NCBI GenBank assembly: GCA_005893165.1
Contig: VBOR01000065.1
Span: 1-37,865, forward strand
DNA length: 37,865 nucleotides
Direction of reading: 5' to 3'
Source of the DNA: Candidatus Eiseniibacteriota bacterium
GTDB taxonomy: Bacteria > Eisenbacteria > RBG-16-71-46 > SZUA-252
Shown here: piece by piece, positions 18,624 through 27,149 of the stretch
Position numbering within the stretch: position 1 is the first letter of the stretch
Layout of the letters: every line of letters starts with the position of its first letter
Made by a program: the position numbers and the translations under genes
Notes under the pieces: model-generated
Told to the model about the DNA's origin: nothing
The model's input: the letters and a program-made list of their open reading frames with translations, nothing else
The model's database searches: none

Positions 18624-19118
18624 TCAGACCTCGTCGGTCAGGAGCAGGGTGCGTGAGAACCGCTCGACCGTGGTCAGGATGATCAGGACGAGCACGGTCG
18701 TGTAGAGCGCGGAGGGAATCGCGACGAAGAAGAACTGGCGCAGAAAGGCTCCGAATTCCCCGGCGGCGTACACGCTGAAATAGATCACGTCATGGACGAG
18801 CATCGCGAAGAGGAAGAAGAAGAATCGGACTCCGACGTTCGACCGGTGGACGCGGAAGCCCGCCTTGGCGACGAGGAATCCGACGATCGTCTTCGCGAGC
18901 GCGTTCAGCCCCAGCGGACCCGGCGCGTCCAGGTCTTGGAGCAGCCCCACGCTGAATCCCGCGACAACGCCGGAGACCGGCCCCCGTATCCAGCTGAAAT
19001 AAACCACGAAGGCCACGAGAAGGTCCGGCCGCACGCCGGCGATCGCGATTCGATCCGCCACGGTCGCCTGGAGGATCAGCACGGCGAGGAGCAGGAGGGC
19101 GTCGCGAAGATTTTTCAC
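18624..19118 (-). CDS. mreD: Rod shape-determining protein MreD
   Basis: Small inner-membrane protein of the elongasome. The protein is 164 aa with about five hydrophobic segments, for example LLLLAVLILQATVADRIAI and a Phe-rich run RFFFFLFAMLVHDVIYF. The segment GVRPDLLVAFVVYFSWIRGP and GFSVGLLQDLDAPGPLGLNA match MreD. The GTG 19118 start overlaps the mreC stop by 4 nt (GTGA). Sequence conservation of this family is low, so the call leans on length, topology and position between mreC and mrdA. Confidence 0.92.
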   Translation of the reverse strand: MKNLRDALLLLAVLILQATVADRIAIAGVRPDLLVAFVVYFSWIRGPVSGVVAGFSVGLLQDLDAPGPLGLNALAKTIVGFLVAKAGFRVHRSNVGVRFFFFLFAMLVHDVIYFSVYAAGEFGAFLRQFFFVAIPSALYTTVLVLIILTTVERFSRTLLLTDEV

Positions 19119-20080
19119 TCGACCCCCACCGAATCCGAGGGGGCAGCTTCGGGAACCGGGGTCGTGGGAACGGAGGTCTTGGGAACGGCGGTCTTGGGAG
19201 CGGACACCTTGGGAACAGGCTTGGGAACGGGAGCCTGGGTCACGCTATCGGGAACGTCCGACTCCACGGCAGGCATGCGCGGCCCGAGCCCGGCGCCTCC
19301 CGGCATATAGATGAGCACGTCCTCGAGGCTCCGGAAATTCACGGCGGGCCGGACCTGGACCTCCTTCATGAGCCCGTTCTCGGCGACGTTGACCTTGGTC
19401 ACGCTTCCGACCCGGACCCCTTCGGGAAAGATCCCCCCGAGCCCCGAGGTGAGCACGTCGTCCCCGGCCTGAACGTCCTCGCGCGCGGAAACGTAGAGAA
19501 GGCTCAACATCGGGCGGTCGCCGAATTCCCACTGCACCACGCCGTCCACCCGCGACCGTCCGACGCGCACGGCCACCGAGCAGTCCCGGTGGAGCAGTGT
19601 GAGCACCCGCGCTTCGTGCGACGTGGAACGGTCGACGCGCCCTACCAGCCCGTCCGGCGTGAGCACCGCGCGATTGGGCAGGATCCCGTCTTTCTCCCCC
19701 TTGTCGATCGTGAGGCTTCCGCCGAGCCGGTCGAGACTTCGGGCCACGACGCGGGCGGAGGCCAGGTCGGAGGGATTTTCCTGGGAGAGGTGCAGGAGCC
19801 CCCTCAGGCGCGCGTTCTCGACCCGCTCGGCGCGCATGGCGTCCGCCTCCATCTGCATCTGGGCGAGGCGCTTCTTCAGCTTCTGGTTCTCCCAGTACAC
19901 GCCGACGCCGGCGTCCAGCCAGCCGACGACCGCGTTCACGGGAGCGAGGAGGGTGTGCTGGACGAACCACACGGCGCGCGCTTGCGGGCCGCGCCCGAGC
20001 GACATCAGGGTGAGGGAGAGGACACAGGCAACCGTGAAGGCCGCCCAGTCAGCGCGCCGGGCGAAGAGAAGCCGGAACAT
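19115..20080 (-). CDS. mreC: Rod shape-determining protein MreC with Pro/Val/Lys repeat tail
   Basis: Periplasmic elongasome scaffold that binds and activates PBP2. The protein is 321 aa. A membrane anchor lies near residues 12-30, a coiled coil near 65-100 (ENQKLKKRLAQMQMEADAMR), and a beta-domain follows (GEKDGILPNRAVLTPDGLVG, LTSGLGGIFPEGVRVGSV). The last 45 or so residues are a low-complexity tail of VPK-type pentapeptides (PKTAVPKTSVPTTPVPE), absent from most MreC proteins. ATG 20080 has GAGGCCCG before it and lies 18 bases after mreB. Identification is secure; the tail is probably a flexible periplasmic extension. Confidence 0.95.
   Translation of the reverse strand: MFRLLFARRADWAAFTVACVLSLTLMSLGRGPQARAVWFVQHTLLAPVNAVVGWLDAGVGVYWENQKLKKRLAQMQMEADAMRAERVENARLRGLLHLSQENPSDLASARVVARSLDRLGGSLTIDKGEKDGILPNRAVLTPDGLVGRVDRSTSHEARVLTLLHRDCSVAVRVGRSRVDGVVQWEFGDRPMLSLLYVSAREDVQAGDDVLTSGLGGIFPEGVRVGSVTKVNVAENGLMKEVQVRPAVNFRSLEDVLIYMPGGAGLGPRMPAVESDVPDSVTQAPVPKPVPKVSAPKTAVPKTSVPTTPVPEAAPSDSVGVE
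19152..19238. repeat. 15-bp tandem repeat encoding the MreC C-terminal tail
   Basis: Six consecutive units starting GGAAC/GGAGC (19152, 19167, 19182, 19197, 19212, 19224). Five are 15 bp and one is 12 bp. Units two and three differ by one base (GGAACGGAGGTCTTG against GGAACGGCGGTCTTG). The repeat keeps the mreC frame and encodes five-residue units on the minus strand. Slippage would change the tail by whole units. Confidence 0.8.
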
Positions 20081-20098
20081 CGGGCCTCAAGCCCGCGC

Positions 20099-21136
20099 TC
20101 AGTCGCGGACGACCGACATGAGCACCTTTTCGTAGAGGGTGGGGTCGTCGAGGATCTTTCCGGTCCCGAGGACCACGCAGGTCAGCGGATCCTCGGCAAC
20201 CGTAATGGGCAGATTGGTGGCTTCCCGGAGCAGCATGTCGATGCCGCGCAGCAGCGATCCCCCGCCCGTCATCACGATGCCGCGGTCCACGATGTCGGAG
20301 GCGAGCTCCGGCGGCGTCTTCTCCAGGGACTGCATCAAGGCGTCCACGATCTGCTGGAGCGGCTCGCTCAGCGCCTCGCGGACCTCGACCGAGGAGATCT
20401 TCATGGTCTTGGGGATCCCGGCGACGAGATCCCGCCCCTTGATCTCCATCTCCTCCTCCTGCTCGAGCCGGAACGCGGATCCGATGCGGATCTTGATCTG
20501 CTCCGCGGTCTGCTCGCCGATGAGGAGGTTGTAGGCCTTCTTGACGTACTGCACGATCGCCTCGTCCATCTCGTCGCCGCCGACGCGAATCGACTGCTGA
20601 TTCACGATGGAGTTCAGCGCCATGACGGCGATCTCGGTCGTGCCGCCTCCGATGTCGATGATCATGTTCCCCGACGGCTTCCCGACCGGAAGCCCCACGC
20701 CGATGGCGGCCGCGATGGGCTCCGGAACCAGCAGCACTTCGCGCGCGCCGGCGTGCTGTGCGGAATCCTGCACGGCGCGCTTCTCCACCTCGGTGATACC
20801 CGAGGGGACGCAGATGATGATCCGCGGACGCACCCAGGTGCGGCGGCGGAGCGCCTTCTGGATGAACTCCCGGAGCAGGTCCTCGGTCTTCTCGAAGTCG
20901 GCGATCACGCCGTCCTTGAGCGGCCGGACCGCGACGATCTCGTCCGGGGTGCGGCCGAGCATGCTCTTCGCTTCCTTCCCGACCGCGATCACCTTTCCGG
21001 TCGTGCGGTCCACCGCGACGACGGAAGGCTCGTTCAGGACGATGCCCTTGCCCTTGAGATAGACGAGGGTGTTGGCGGTTCCGAGGTCGATGGCGACGTC
21101 GTTCGAGAAGACACCCATGACTTGATCGAGAAACAT
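20099..21136 (-). CDS. mreB: Actin-like cell-shape protein MreB
   Basis: Bacterial actin that positions wall synthesis. The protein is 345 aa from ATG 21136 ([19 protein letters not shown]), preceded by GGGAGGCACGG. ATG 21118 is a second possible start without such a site. Actin-fold motifs are phosphate 1 [17 protein letters not shown], phosphate 2 [16 protein letters not shown], the adenosine motif [15 protein letters not shown], and [13 protein letters not shown]. Length and sequence are typical. It heads the mreBCD-mrdA-rodA-lgt-aroE-comF run; a candidate promoter lies about 90 bases upstream. Very secure. Confidence 0.98.
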   Translation of the reverse strand: MFLDQVMGVFSNDVAIDLGTANTLVYLKGKGIVLNEPSVVAVDRTTGKVIAVGKEAKSMLGRTPDEIVAVRPLKDGVIADFEKTEDLLREFIQKALRRRTWVRPRIIICVPSGITEVEKRAVQDSAQHAGAREVLLVPEPIAAAIGVGLPVGKPSGNMIIDIGGGTTEIAVMALNSIVNQQSIRVGGDEMDEAIVQYVKKAYNLLIGEQTAEQIKIRIGSAFRLEQEEEMEIKGRDLVAGIPKTMKISSVEVREALSEPLQQIVDALMQSLEKTPPELASDIVDRGIVMTGGGSLLRGIDMLLREATNLPITVAEDPLTCVVLGTGKILDDPTLYEKVLMSVVRD

Positions 21137-21227
21137 CCGTGCCTCCCGAACCTCGTGGCTCGACATGGCGGGCTTACTCCTCCCCTCGTCCTGGCGGACG
21201 CGGGTGTTCATGGCATGAAGTGTGCGG

Positions 21228-21257
21228 ACCGTACCAGACGCGTCGACGGGAGCGCAA
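21228..21257 (-). promoter_or_regulatory. Possible sigma-70 promoter for the mreB operon
   Basis: Minus strand TTGCGC (21257-21252), 18-nt spacer, TACGGT (21233-21228). It would give a leader of about 85 nt. It lies beside the divergent promoter of the secreted-protein gene (21282-21310), so the two could interfere. Motif-based and moderate at best. Confidence 0.35.
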
Positions 21258-21281
21258 GGCCAATTGCTCCCGGAAGCCACG

Positions 21282-21310
21282 TTGACAGGCCGGGATACGC
21301 GTGCTAGCGT
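21282..21310 (+). promoter_or_regulatory. Sigma-70 promoter of the secreted-protein gene
   Basis: A perfect TTGACA (21282-21287), a 17-nt spacer and TAGCGT (21305-21310) preceded by TGC, an extended -10 arrangement. The predicted start is near 21317, giving a leader of about 44 nt before ATG 21361. Confidence 0.6.
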
Positions 21311-21360
21311 GCCTGACAGAGATCTCATCAGGCATCGCGCCACATGGGAGGATATCGACC

Positions 21361-21930
21361 ATGATGCGAGCCATCTTGAGGGTTCTCGTGCTTTCCGCAA
21401 GCTGGGCCCTTCCGGCTCTATCTGTCCCTCATCTCACCCCATCCGCGCTCGCGGCCGCGCCCGCCAATTCGGGAACCCTGCCCGGCCCCCGGTCCGATCC
21501 GCGTCCGGAGAAGGCGAACAAGACCGTGGAGGAGTACCAAGGGCTGGGAATGGACCGCCGGCTGGCCGTCTTCGCCGGAACCGTGCTGGATGTCGCCGAG
21601 TGCCCGGTCGAGGACGTGATGGTGGACCTGTTCGTGGATGGGGAGCTCAGCGGCTCGGCCGTCACGGATGGAGCCGGCGCCTACGAGATCAAGGTTCCCT
21701 ACGACTACCGCGGGGATACGACGGTGCTCCTGTGGTACGTGCCGGAGAGCCGCTCGCTCCTGCCCAAGGAGCTGGTGATCCGCGAGAGCAAGGTGAGCCA
21801 GGCGAACTCGCTGATCTCCCGATGCGTCCCACGCGCGGAGCTGCTCCCGGGAAAGCAGTTCCGGGTCTATCTCTTCGACTCCGCGAACCGCAACAAGGAC
21901 CTGGCCGAGCTGAACTGCCTGCCGCAATGA
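21361..21930 (+). CDS. Secreted protein with a carboxypeptidase-regulatory-like beta-sandwich
   Basis: The protein is 189 aa, of unknown function. The signal peptide ([20 protein letters not shown], likely cleaved after ALAAA near residue 32) sends it to the periplasm or beyond. Residues of about 65-135 resemble a CarboxypepD_reg/Cna-B type fold: [20 protein letters not shown], then [20 protein letters not shown]. Three cysteines occur in the mature part. Start ATG 21361 has GGAGG nine bases before it; ATG 21364 is adjacent. It is alone on the plus strand, with its own good promoter, divergent from mreB and convergent with the rhomboid gene (32-bp gap). I do not recognise a named family. Confidence 0.75.
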   Translation: MMRAILRVLVLSASWALPALSVPHLTPSALAAAPANSGTLPGPRSDPRPEKANKTVEEYQGLGMDRRLAVFAGTVLDVAECPVEDVMVDLFVDGELSGSAVTDGAGAYEIKVPYDYRGDTTVLLWYVPESRSLLPKELVIRESKVSQANSLISRCVPRAELLPGKQFRVYLFDSANRNKDLAELNCLPQ

Positions 21931-21962
21931 CGAGCTAGCGCCAACCTCGTAGGCCCCGGACG

Positions 21963-23210
21963 CTACGCGCTCTTCCGGCGATCGCCGCCGCGCTGCACCA
22001 GCAGCGCCTCCTCGACCGCGTGCAGCCGCTCGCGGGCCAGGCGCTCGAGATCGGGCCTCAGCGGCAGCTTGAGAAGCTCCTTGCAGACGAACTGGGCGCG
22101 GCCCGGGTTGTTCAGGATCTTCCGCTCGATGTCCACGCACTTGAGGAGCGCCGTCACCGCGCCCGGAGCGTCGGGATAGTGCCGGCCGTAGGATTCGTAC
22201 GCGCGGCTCGCATCGCTCGGTCTTCCCCGCTCCTCGAAGCGGCGCGCGATGCGTAAGAGGTCGGGCGCAGGAAGCGGCGCATCCCCCAGGAGGCGCTTCA
22301 TCTCATCGAAGCAGTCGCACGCCTCGTCCACTTCGTTCCTCTTCAGCAAGCGCGCGATGGCCTGGCGAAACCGGGCATGCGCCACGTGGGTCTGCTGGGT
22401 GACCCGGTGCACCCGCGCCGCGCGGATCAGCACGTCCGGATCCTCGGGACGTTTCGTGAGGTAGTGCTCGTACTCGCCGACCGCGGCGTACCACTCGCCG
22501 CGCTCCGCATAGCGGTCGCCGATCACCAGACGCCGCTCCAGCCGCGCTTCCCCCGCGAGACCCATGAGAAACCCCAGCAGGGCCCCCGTCGCGAGTCCCG
22601 TGAGGTGGGCGACGTAGGCGGTGCCCTCGACGGGCTGAACCAGCTGATAGACGCCCTGGAGCAGGAACCAGAGCGCGATGGCGATCACGGCGGGAAGCGT
22701 GAACTTGCTCGCCCTCGTGAACCCTTGCAGATACAGGAGCGTGACCGCGGCGAACTTGAGCCGCGCGAAATAGAGACGGACGAGGAAAAGGCCCATCACG
22801 CCGGCCACCGCTCCCGACATACCCAGGATCGGCATGGACGCGAGATCGGGCCGGATGGCGAGCATCCAGCCCGCCTGGGCGAGATTGGCCAGCCCGGCGA
22901 AGCAGAGGTAGGTCGCGAGGAAGCGCACGGTGCCGATGCGGGATTCGATGGGAGGCGCGAAGATCCCGAAATAGAGAAGATTGCTCAGAAGATGGATCCA
23001 GCCCGCGTGGAGGAAGGACGAGGTGATCGACGTGAGGATCGAAGGGTCGCCGGGCTGGAGCGTCAAACGGTAGAACTCGGGCTCGAACCCGGGGACGAAG
23101 CGAAAGAAAAGAAAGATCCCCGCATTGAGGGAGGCGATCGCGAGCGTCCCCCAGGGCGTCCCGCGGACGCGGGCCTCGGTGCCGACAGGTATGTAGAAGA
23201 AATAGTACAT
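21963..23210 (-). CDS. Rhomboid family intramembrane serine protease with C-terminal TPR-like region
   Basis: Membrane protease that cuts substrates within the lipid bilayer. The protein is 415 aa. Rhomboid hallmarks are HAGWIHLLSN (His73, Asn77), the nucleophile Ser132 in GMSGAVAG, and the catalytic His202 in VAHLTGLATG, across about six membrane segments in residues 20-218. From about residue 225 to the end the chain is soluble and helical, with TPR-like pairs (GDRYAERGEWYAAVGEYEHYL, ARRFEERGRPSDASRAYESY). That half is longer than in typical rhomboids. ATG 23210 has only a weak upstream GAGAGGGG. The gene is divergent from gdhA. The substrate is unknown. Confidence 0.9.
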   Translation of the reverse strand: MYYFFYIPVGTEARVRGTPWGTLAIASLNAGIFLFFRFVPGFEPEFYRLTLQPGDPSILTSITSSFLHAGWIHLLSNLLYFGIFAPPIESRIGTVRFLATYLCFAGLANLAQAGWMLAIRPDLASMPILGMSGAVAGVMGLFLVRLYFARLKFAAVTLLYLQGFTRASKFTLPAVIAIALWFLLQGVYQLVQPVEGTAYVAHLTGLATGALLGFLMGLAGEARLERRLVIGDRYAERGEWYAAVGEYEHYLTKRPEDPDVLIRAARVHRVTQQTHVAHARFRQAIARLLKRNEVDEACDCFDEMKRLLGDAPLPAPDLLRIARRFEERGRPSDASRAYESYGRHYPDAPGAVTALLKCVDIERKILNNPGRAQFVCKELLKLPLRPDLERLARERLHAVEEALLVQRGGDRRKSA

Positions 23211-23212
23211 GC

Positions 23213-23241
23213 TTGATCGGAACCCCTCTCTTCTCTACACT
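23213..23241 (+). promoter_or_regulatory. Sigma-70 promoter of gdhA
   Basis: TTGATC (23213-23218), a 17-nt spacer and TACACT (23236-23241), which match five and four of six consensus bases. The predicted start is near 23248, leaving a leader of about 55 nt. It lies three bases outside the divergent rhomboid start codon. Confidence 0.55.
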
Positions 23242-23303
23242 ACCGCGGGCTCAAACATGAAGCACATTCGTCACTTAGCGCCATCCAACCAGGGACTCCG
23301 CAG

Positions 23304-24599
23304 ATGGACACCGTGACCCACGCGTCCGGAATGGACATGGGCTCCGAGCTCCAGAAGGAGCTGGACCCTCTCGAGAACGCCAAACTCCAGTTCGAGGAGG
23401 CGGCCCAGCGCCTGAAGCTCGACCCGAGCTTCGTCCAGATCATCAAGGAGTACCGCCGCGCCACGATCGTGAAGCTCCCGGTCCAGATGGACGACGGCAG
23501 CTTCCGCATCTTCACCGGATACCGGGTCCAGCACTCGATCATCCGCGGGCCGGCCAAGGGCGGGATCCGCTACCACCCCGACGTGACCCTCGACGAGATC
23601 ACGGCCCTCGCCGCGTGGATGACCTGGAAATGCGCGGTCGTCGGCATTCCCTTCGGCGGCGGCAAGGGCGGGATCGCCTGCGACCCGACCAAGATGTCCA
23701 AAGCCGAGCTGGAGAAGCTGACGCGGCGCTACGTCGCCGATTTGATCGACGTGATCGGACCCGACTCCGACGTCCCGGCGCCCGACGTGAACACGAACGA
23801 GCAGACGATGGCCTGGATCATGGACACCTACTCCATGCACGCGCGCCACACCGTGACTTCCGTCGTGACCGGGAAGCCGCTCGAGCTCGGCGGCTCGGCG
23901 GGACGTCGCGAGGCGACCGGCCGAGGCGTCCTCTTCGTGATCCGCGAGGCCGCGAAGAAGCTCGGCCTGAGCCTCCGGGGCGCCAAGGTGGTCGTGCAGG
24001 GATTCGGGAACGTCGGCTCGGTCGCGGCCGATCTCCTCGCGAAGGAAGGTGCTTTGATCGTGGGCGTGAGCGACGTGAAGGGGGGCGTCCAGAATCCGAA
24101 GGGGCTCGATCTCCCGGCCCTCCTCCGCCACCTCGCGGAGAAGAAGACGGTCGCCGGATTCCCCGGAGGAACGCCGGTCGAGGGCAAGAAGATCCTCGAA
24201 GTGCCCTGTGACATTCTCATCCCCGCGGCGCTCGAGAACCAGATCACGCACGTGAATGCCTCCCGCATCTCGGCCCGCATCATCGCCGAGGGCGCGAACG
24301 GCCCCACCACGCATCAGGCCGACAAGATCCTGAACAAGGCGGGCGTGATGGTGATCCCCGACATCCTGGCGAACTCCGGAGGCGTGACCGTCTCCTATTT
24401 CGAGTGGGTCCAGGATCGCCAGGGCTATTTCTGGCGCGAGCACGAAGTGAACGAGCGCCTGGAGCACATCATGGTGACCGCCTTCCACGACGTGGCCCGC
24501 ATGGCCGAGGAGCACAAGGTCCCGCTCCGCGTCGCCGCGTTCATGCTCGCCATCAAGCGCGTGGTCGACGCCATCCAGCTCCGCGGCGTGTACGCCTGA
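23304..24599 (+). CDS. gdhA: Glutamate dehydrogenase (Glu/Leu/Phe/Val dehydrogenase family)
   Basis: Reversible oxidative deamination of glutamate to 2-oxoglutarate and ammonia. The protein is 431 aa, the size of hexameric bacterial and archaeal enzymes. Substrate-binding and catalytic lysines lie in [11 protein letters not shown] (Lys85), [19 protein letters not shown] (Lys109, Lys121), and the catalytic Asp in [16 protein letters not shown]. The Rossmann motif is [36 protein letters not shown] is typical of the family. ATG 23304 is preceded by AGGGACTCCGCAG. It is monocistronic, convergent with ldcA (25-bp gap). NAD or NADP preference cannot be decided from reading. Confidence 0.95.
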   Translation: MDTVTHASGMDMGSELQKELDPLENAKLQFEEAAQRLKLDPSFVQIIKEYRRATIVKLPVQMDDGSFRIFTGYRVQHSIIRGPAKGGIRYHPDVTLDEITALAAWMTWKCAVVGIPFGGGKGGIACDPTKMSKAELEKLTRRYVADLIDVIGPDSDVPAPDVNTNEQTMAWIMDTYSMHARHTVTSVVTGKPLELGGSAGRREATGRGVLFVIREAAKKLGLSLRGAKVVVQGFGNVGSVAADLLAKEGALIVGVSDVKGGVQNPKGLDLPALLRHLAEKKTVAGFPGGTPVEGKKILEVPCDILIPAALENQITHVNASRISARIIAEGANGPTTHQADKILNKAGVMVIPDILANSGGVTVSYFEWVQDRQGYFWREHEVNERLEHIMVTAFHDVARMAEEHKVPLRVAAFMLAIKRVVDAIQLRGVYA

Positions 24600-24624
24600 T
24601 CCCAGGACCCGCGCCTTACCCGGA

Positions 24625-25548
24625 CTAGGCGACCAACCCCTCCTCGAACACCAGCCTCCCGCGCCGCGAATCCAGCGTGGCGCGGGCGCCCAGCGGCAGC
24701 GCCCAGTTGCGCGGTCCATGCCCCGCCTTCATCCCCCCCAAGGCCGGTACGCCCAGAACGCCGATGTGGTCCCGCAGCACCTGGCCCAGCTTCAGCTCCT
24801 TGTGCTTGGGCTTCGGGACGCAGTTGACGAAGCTCCCGAGCGCCATCCCCCGCACGCCTTTGAGAGAGCCCGCGAGCGCGATGTGCGTGAGCATGGCGTC
24901 GATCTTGTAGGGAGGCTCGTTCACCTCCTCGAAGAAGAGGATCGCGCTCCGGAGCGAAGGCATGTATGGCGTGCAGGCGGCGTGGTGCACCAGGGCCAGG
25001 TTTCCTCCCAGCACCCGTCCCGAGACCTCCCCGCCACGCGTTCCAATGCGGAGCGGCGCGGAAAGCTCGCGGATACTGTCGGGAGGTAGCGGATTGGCGA
25101 GCCAGGAGAGCCAGCGGCGGATCTCGCCGGTGCGTCCGAAGCCCAGGCCGTGGAGGTTCGGCCCATGCAGCGTCCGCACGCCGGAGCGGGCCTGAAACCC
25201 GAGATGAAGGAACGTGGCGTCGGAATACCCGGCGAAGACCTTCGGATCCCGCCGCATCGCGCCCCAGTCCACGTCGGCGGCGATGCGCATGGCGCCGAAT
25301 CCCCCGCGCGCCATGAGCACGCACCGGATGTCGGGATCGCGGAGCATCCGGTTCAGATCGTCCGCCCGCCTCTGGTCCGTCCCCGCCAGGTGGCCGCGGC
25401 GTTCGTACAGGTGCCGCGAAAGACGCGGCCGGTAGCCCGCGGCCTCGAGCACCTTGAGCCCCGCGACGACGTAGCGGCGCAATACCGGCCCGGACGGAGC
25501 GACGATGCCGATGCGATCGCCGGGACGAAGGCGCGGCGGACGCGTCAT
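24625..25548 (-). CDS. ldcA: LD-carboxypeptidase (peptidase family S66)
   Basis: Cleaves the terminal D-Ala from muropeptide tetrapeptides during cell wall recycling. The protein is 307 aa. RPGDRIGIVAPSG opens the domain. The S66 triad is visible: Ser109 in FAGYSDATF, Glu207 in ILFFEEVNEPPYKID, and His277 in KAGHGPRNWALPLG. MARGGFGAMRI is also conserved. The frame is open much further upstream, but ATG 25548 (MTRPPRLRPGDR) is the family start and overlaps the dacB stop by 4 nt. Paired with DacB, it would continue stem-peptide trimming from tetra- to tripeptide. Confidence 0.93.
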   Translation of the reverse strand: MTRPPRLRPGDRIGIVAPSGPVLRRYVVAGLKVLEAAGYRPRLSRHLYERRGHLAGTDQRRADDLNRMLRDPDIRCVLMARGGFGAMRIAADVDWGAMRRDPKVFAGYSDATFLHLGFQARSGVRTLHGPNLHGLGFGRTGEIRRWLSWLANPLPPDSIRELSAPLRIGTRGGEVSGRVLGGNLALVHHAACTPYMPSLRSAILFFEEVNEPPYKIDAMLTHIALAGSLKGVRGMALGSFVNCVPKPKHKELKLGQVLRDHIGVLGVPALGGMKAGHGPRNWALPLGARATLDSRRGRLVFEEGLVA

Positions 25549-27149
25549 CGAGGGACCATCCGCGTCGGTCCTTCCCCTTGGGGCGGCGTGCGCTCTCGCG
25601 TGAACCGGCTCAGGATCCCCACGATCCGCTCTTCCGCGGCGCGGGCCGCGGAGCCGCTCCCCCGGTTTCCATTGCTCAGAATGGAAAACACCACCTTCTC
25701 CCCTCCCTGGGTCGTGAGATATCCGGACAAGGCGCTCACGTTCGTCAGGGTCCCCGTCTTCGCCCGCAGCCCCGCGGTGGCTGCCAGGTCCCCAAACCGC
25801 TTCTCCAGCGTGCCCACCGCTCCGGGCGCTGCGAGCGACTGGCGAAAGATACCGCCGAGCGCGGGGGCGCGGTCCAGATATTCCAGCCACCGCACGAAGG
25901 AGCGTGCGGTCGCGAGGTTCAGGGGAGAGAGGCCGGAGCCGTCGACGAAGGACACGTCCAGGGTATCGATTCCCGCCTCGGCGAGATACGCGACGAGCCG
26001 GCGCAGCGCGGGCGCCGCGGATTTCCCCACCGGCGCGGGATCGAGATGGCGCAGGAGGGCCTCGGTCTCGGCGTTGAGGCTGTAGGCATCCACCATCGAG
26101 ACGACGTCGAGCGCCGGGGGGGACTCGAGCTTCGCCAGCGTGACGGCGGGACCGGGAGCGGTTCCTCCGGCGGGTATGCTCGCGATGCGCGCGCGCACCT
26201 CGATGCCGGCCCTTCGCATCGCCCCGAGAAGAAAGAGGCCGGCCGTGGAATCCGGATCGGGAACCGAAACCTGTCGCTTGGCCGATCCTCCACGGGGAAT
26301 GCGGCCGGTGACGCGCAGGATGTGCGAACCCGGCTCGCGCGTGATCGAGAGAACGGGCATGGCGCCGGGTTCCGCGACCGACACTCTCGCCGCGATCCGG
26401 AGGGGAGTCTCGGGCGGATCGAGCGAGAGCGAGACCGCTTTGGCGGTCGCGGTCGCGTTCAAGGTCGCGGAATTCCCGTTCGCCAGCACCGCATTCAGAG
26501 GCGCCCCGTAGGAAAACGGAAGATCGTCGATCGCCCATCCCGGACCGTAGGCCTCGGGGGCGAAGACCGTTCCGTCGATCCACAAGGTCCCCTCGAATTT
26601 CCGGAGTCCACCCTCATGCAGCAGAAACGCCAACGAATCGAGCAGCCCGCGGGAGCCTGGCTGGAGGAGCTGGTACACGTCCGGCCATCCCGAGGCGCGT
26701 AGGATCAGGTCGCCTTTCAGCTCCTGCTCCCGGCCTCCGTGCTTCTTTTGGAGGCGGCCCGAAGCCGCGATCTCCGTGACCGCGCGTCCCTGAGGCCGGG
26801 TCTGGAGCAGGAAGGCGCCGGAGACGAAGAGCTTCATGTTGCTGGCGGGGATGAAGCGGGCGTCCGGGTTCAGGGACAGCAGGGTGTCCCCCCGGTCGAG
26901 CGATACCGCCAGGATGCCTACGTGGGAGCGCGTTCCATTGTCGGCGCCGAGGAAGGACAGGGAATCGGCGAGCCAGCCCGACGCGGTGCAGCAGCCCGAG
27001 GCTTCCGCACACCCGGGCGCGACCCCCCGACCGACGAGGACGAGGAGGATTCCGGCGAGGAGCCGCCCGCGGACGGCTCGCCGTCGAAGCGAGCCGGGGC
27101 GGATCGACGACCCGCCCCGGAGCCCGCTCGAGTCAGGAGACCCGCTCAA
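25545..27149 (-). CDS. dacB: D-alanyl-D-alanine carboxypeptidase/endopeptidase (PBP4 type, family S13)
   Basis: Periplasmic low-molecular-mass PBP that removes terminal D-Ala and opens crosslinks. The signal-like RRRAVRGRLLAGILLVLVG precedes a mature region with SxxK in PASNMKLF (Ser103), SxN in DAYSLNAETEALLRHL, the S13 signature VDGSGLSPLN, and KTG in RAKTGTLTNVSALSGYL. A large insert between SxxK and SxN is typical of PBP4. The start is uncertain: there is no ATG or GTG before the signal peptide. TTG 27149 overlaps the stop of the upstream barrel gene (TTGA), and TTG 27215 is the alternative. From 27149 the protein is 534 aa. Confidence 0.9.
   Translation of the reverse strand: MSGSPDSSGLRGGSSIRPGSLRRRAVRGRLLAGILLVLVGRGVAPGCAEASGCCTASGWLADSLSFLGADNGTRSHVGILAVSLDRGDTLLSLNPDARFIPASNMKLFVSGAFLLQTRPQGRAVTEIAASGRLQKKHGGREQELKGDLILRASGWPDVYQLLQPGSRGLLDSLAFLLHEGGLRKFEGTLWIDGTVFAPEAYGPGWAIDDLPFSYGAPLNAVLANGNSATLNATATAKAVSLSLDPPETPLRIAARVSVAEPGAMPVLSITREPGSHILRVTGRIPRGGSAKRQVSVPDPDSTAGLFLLGAMRRAGIEVRARIASIPAGGTAPGPAVTLAKLESPPALDVVSMVDAYSLNAETEALLRHLDPAPVGKSAAPALRRLVAYLAEAGIDTLDVSFVDGSGLSPLNLATARSFVRWLEYLDRAPALGGIFRQSLAAPGAVGTLEKRFGDLAATAGLRAKTGTLTNVSALSGYLTTQGGEKVVFSILSNGNRGSGSAARAAEERIVGILSRFTRERTPPQGEGPTRMVPR

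Noticed and set aside
21931..21962. Possible shared terminator between two convergent genes
   Set aside because: Only a 4-bp CGAG/CTCG pairing is present, with no T-tract.
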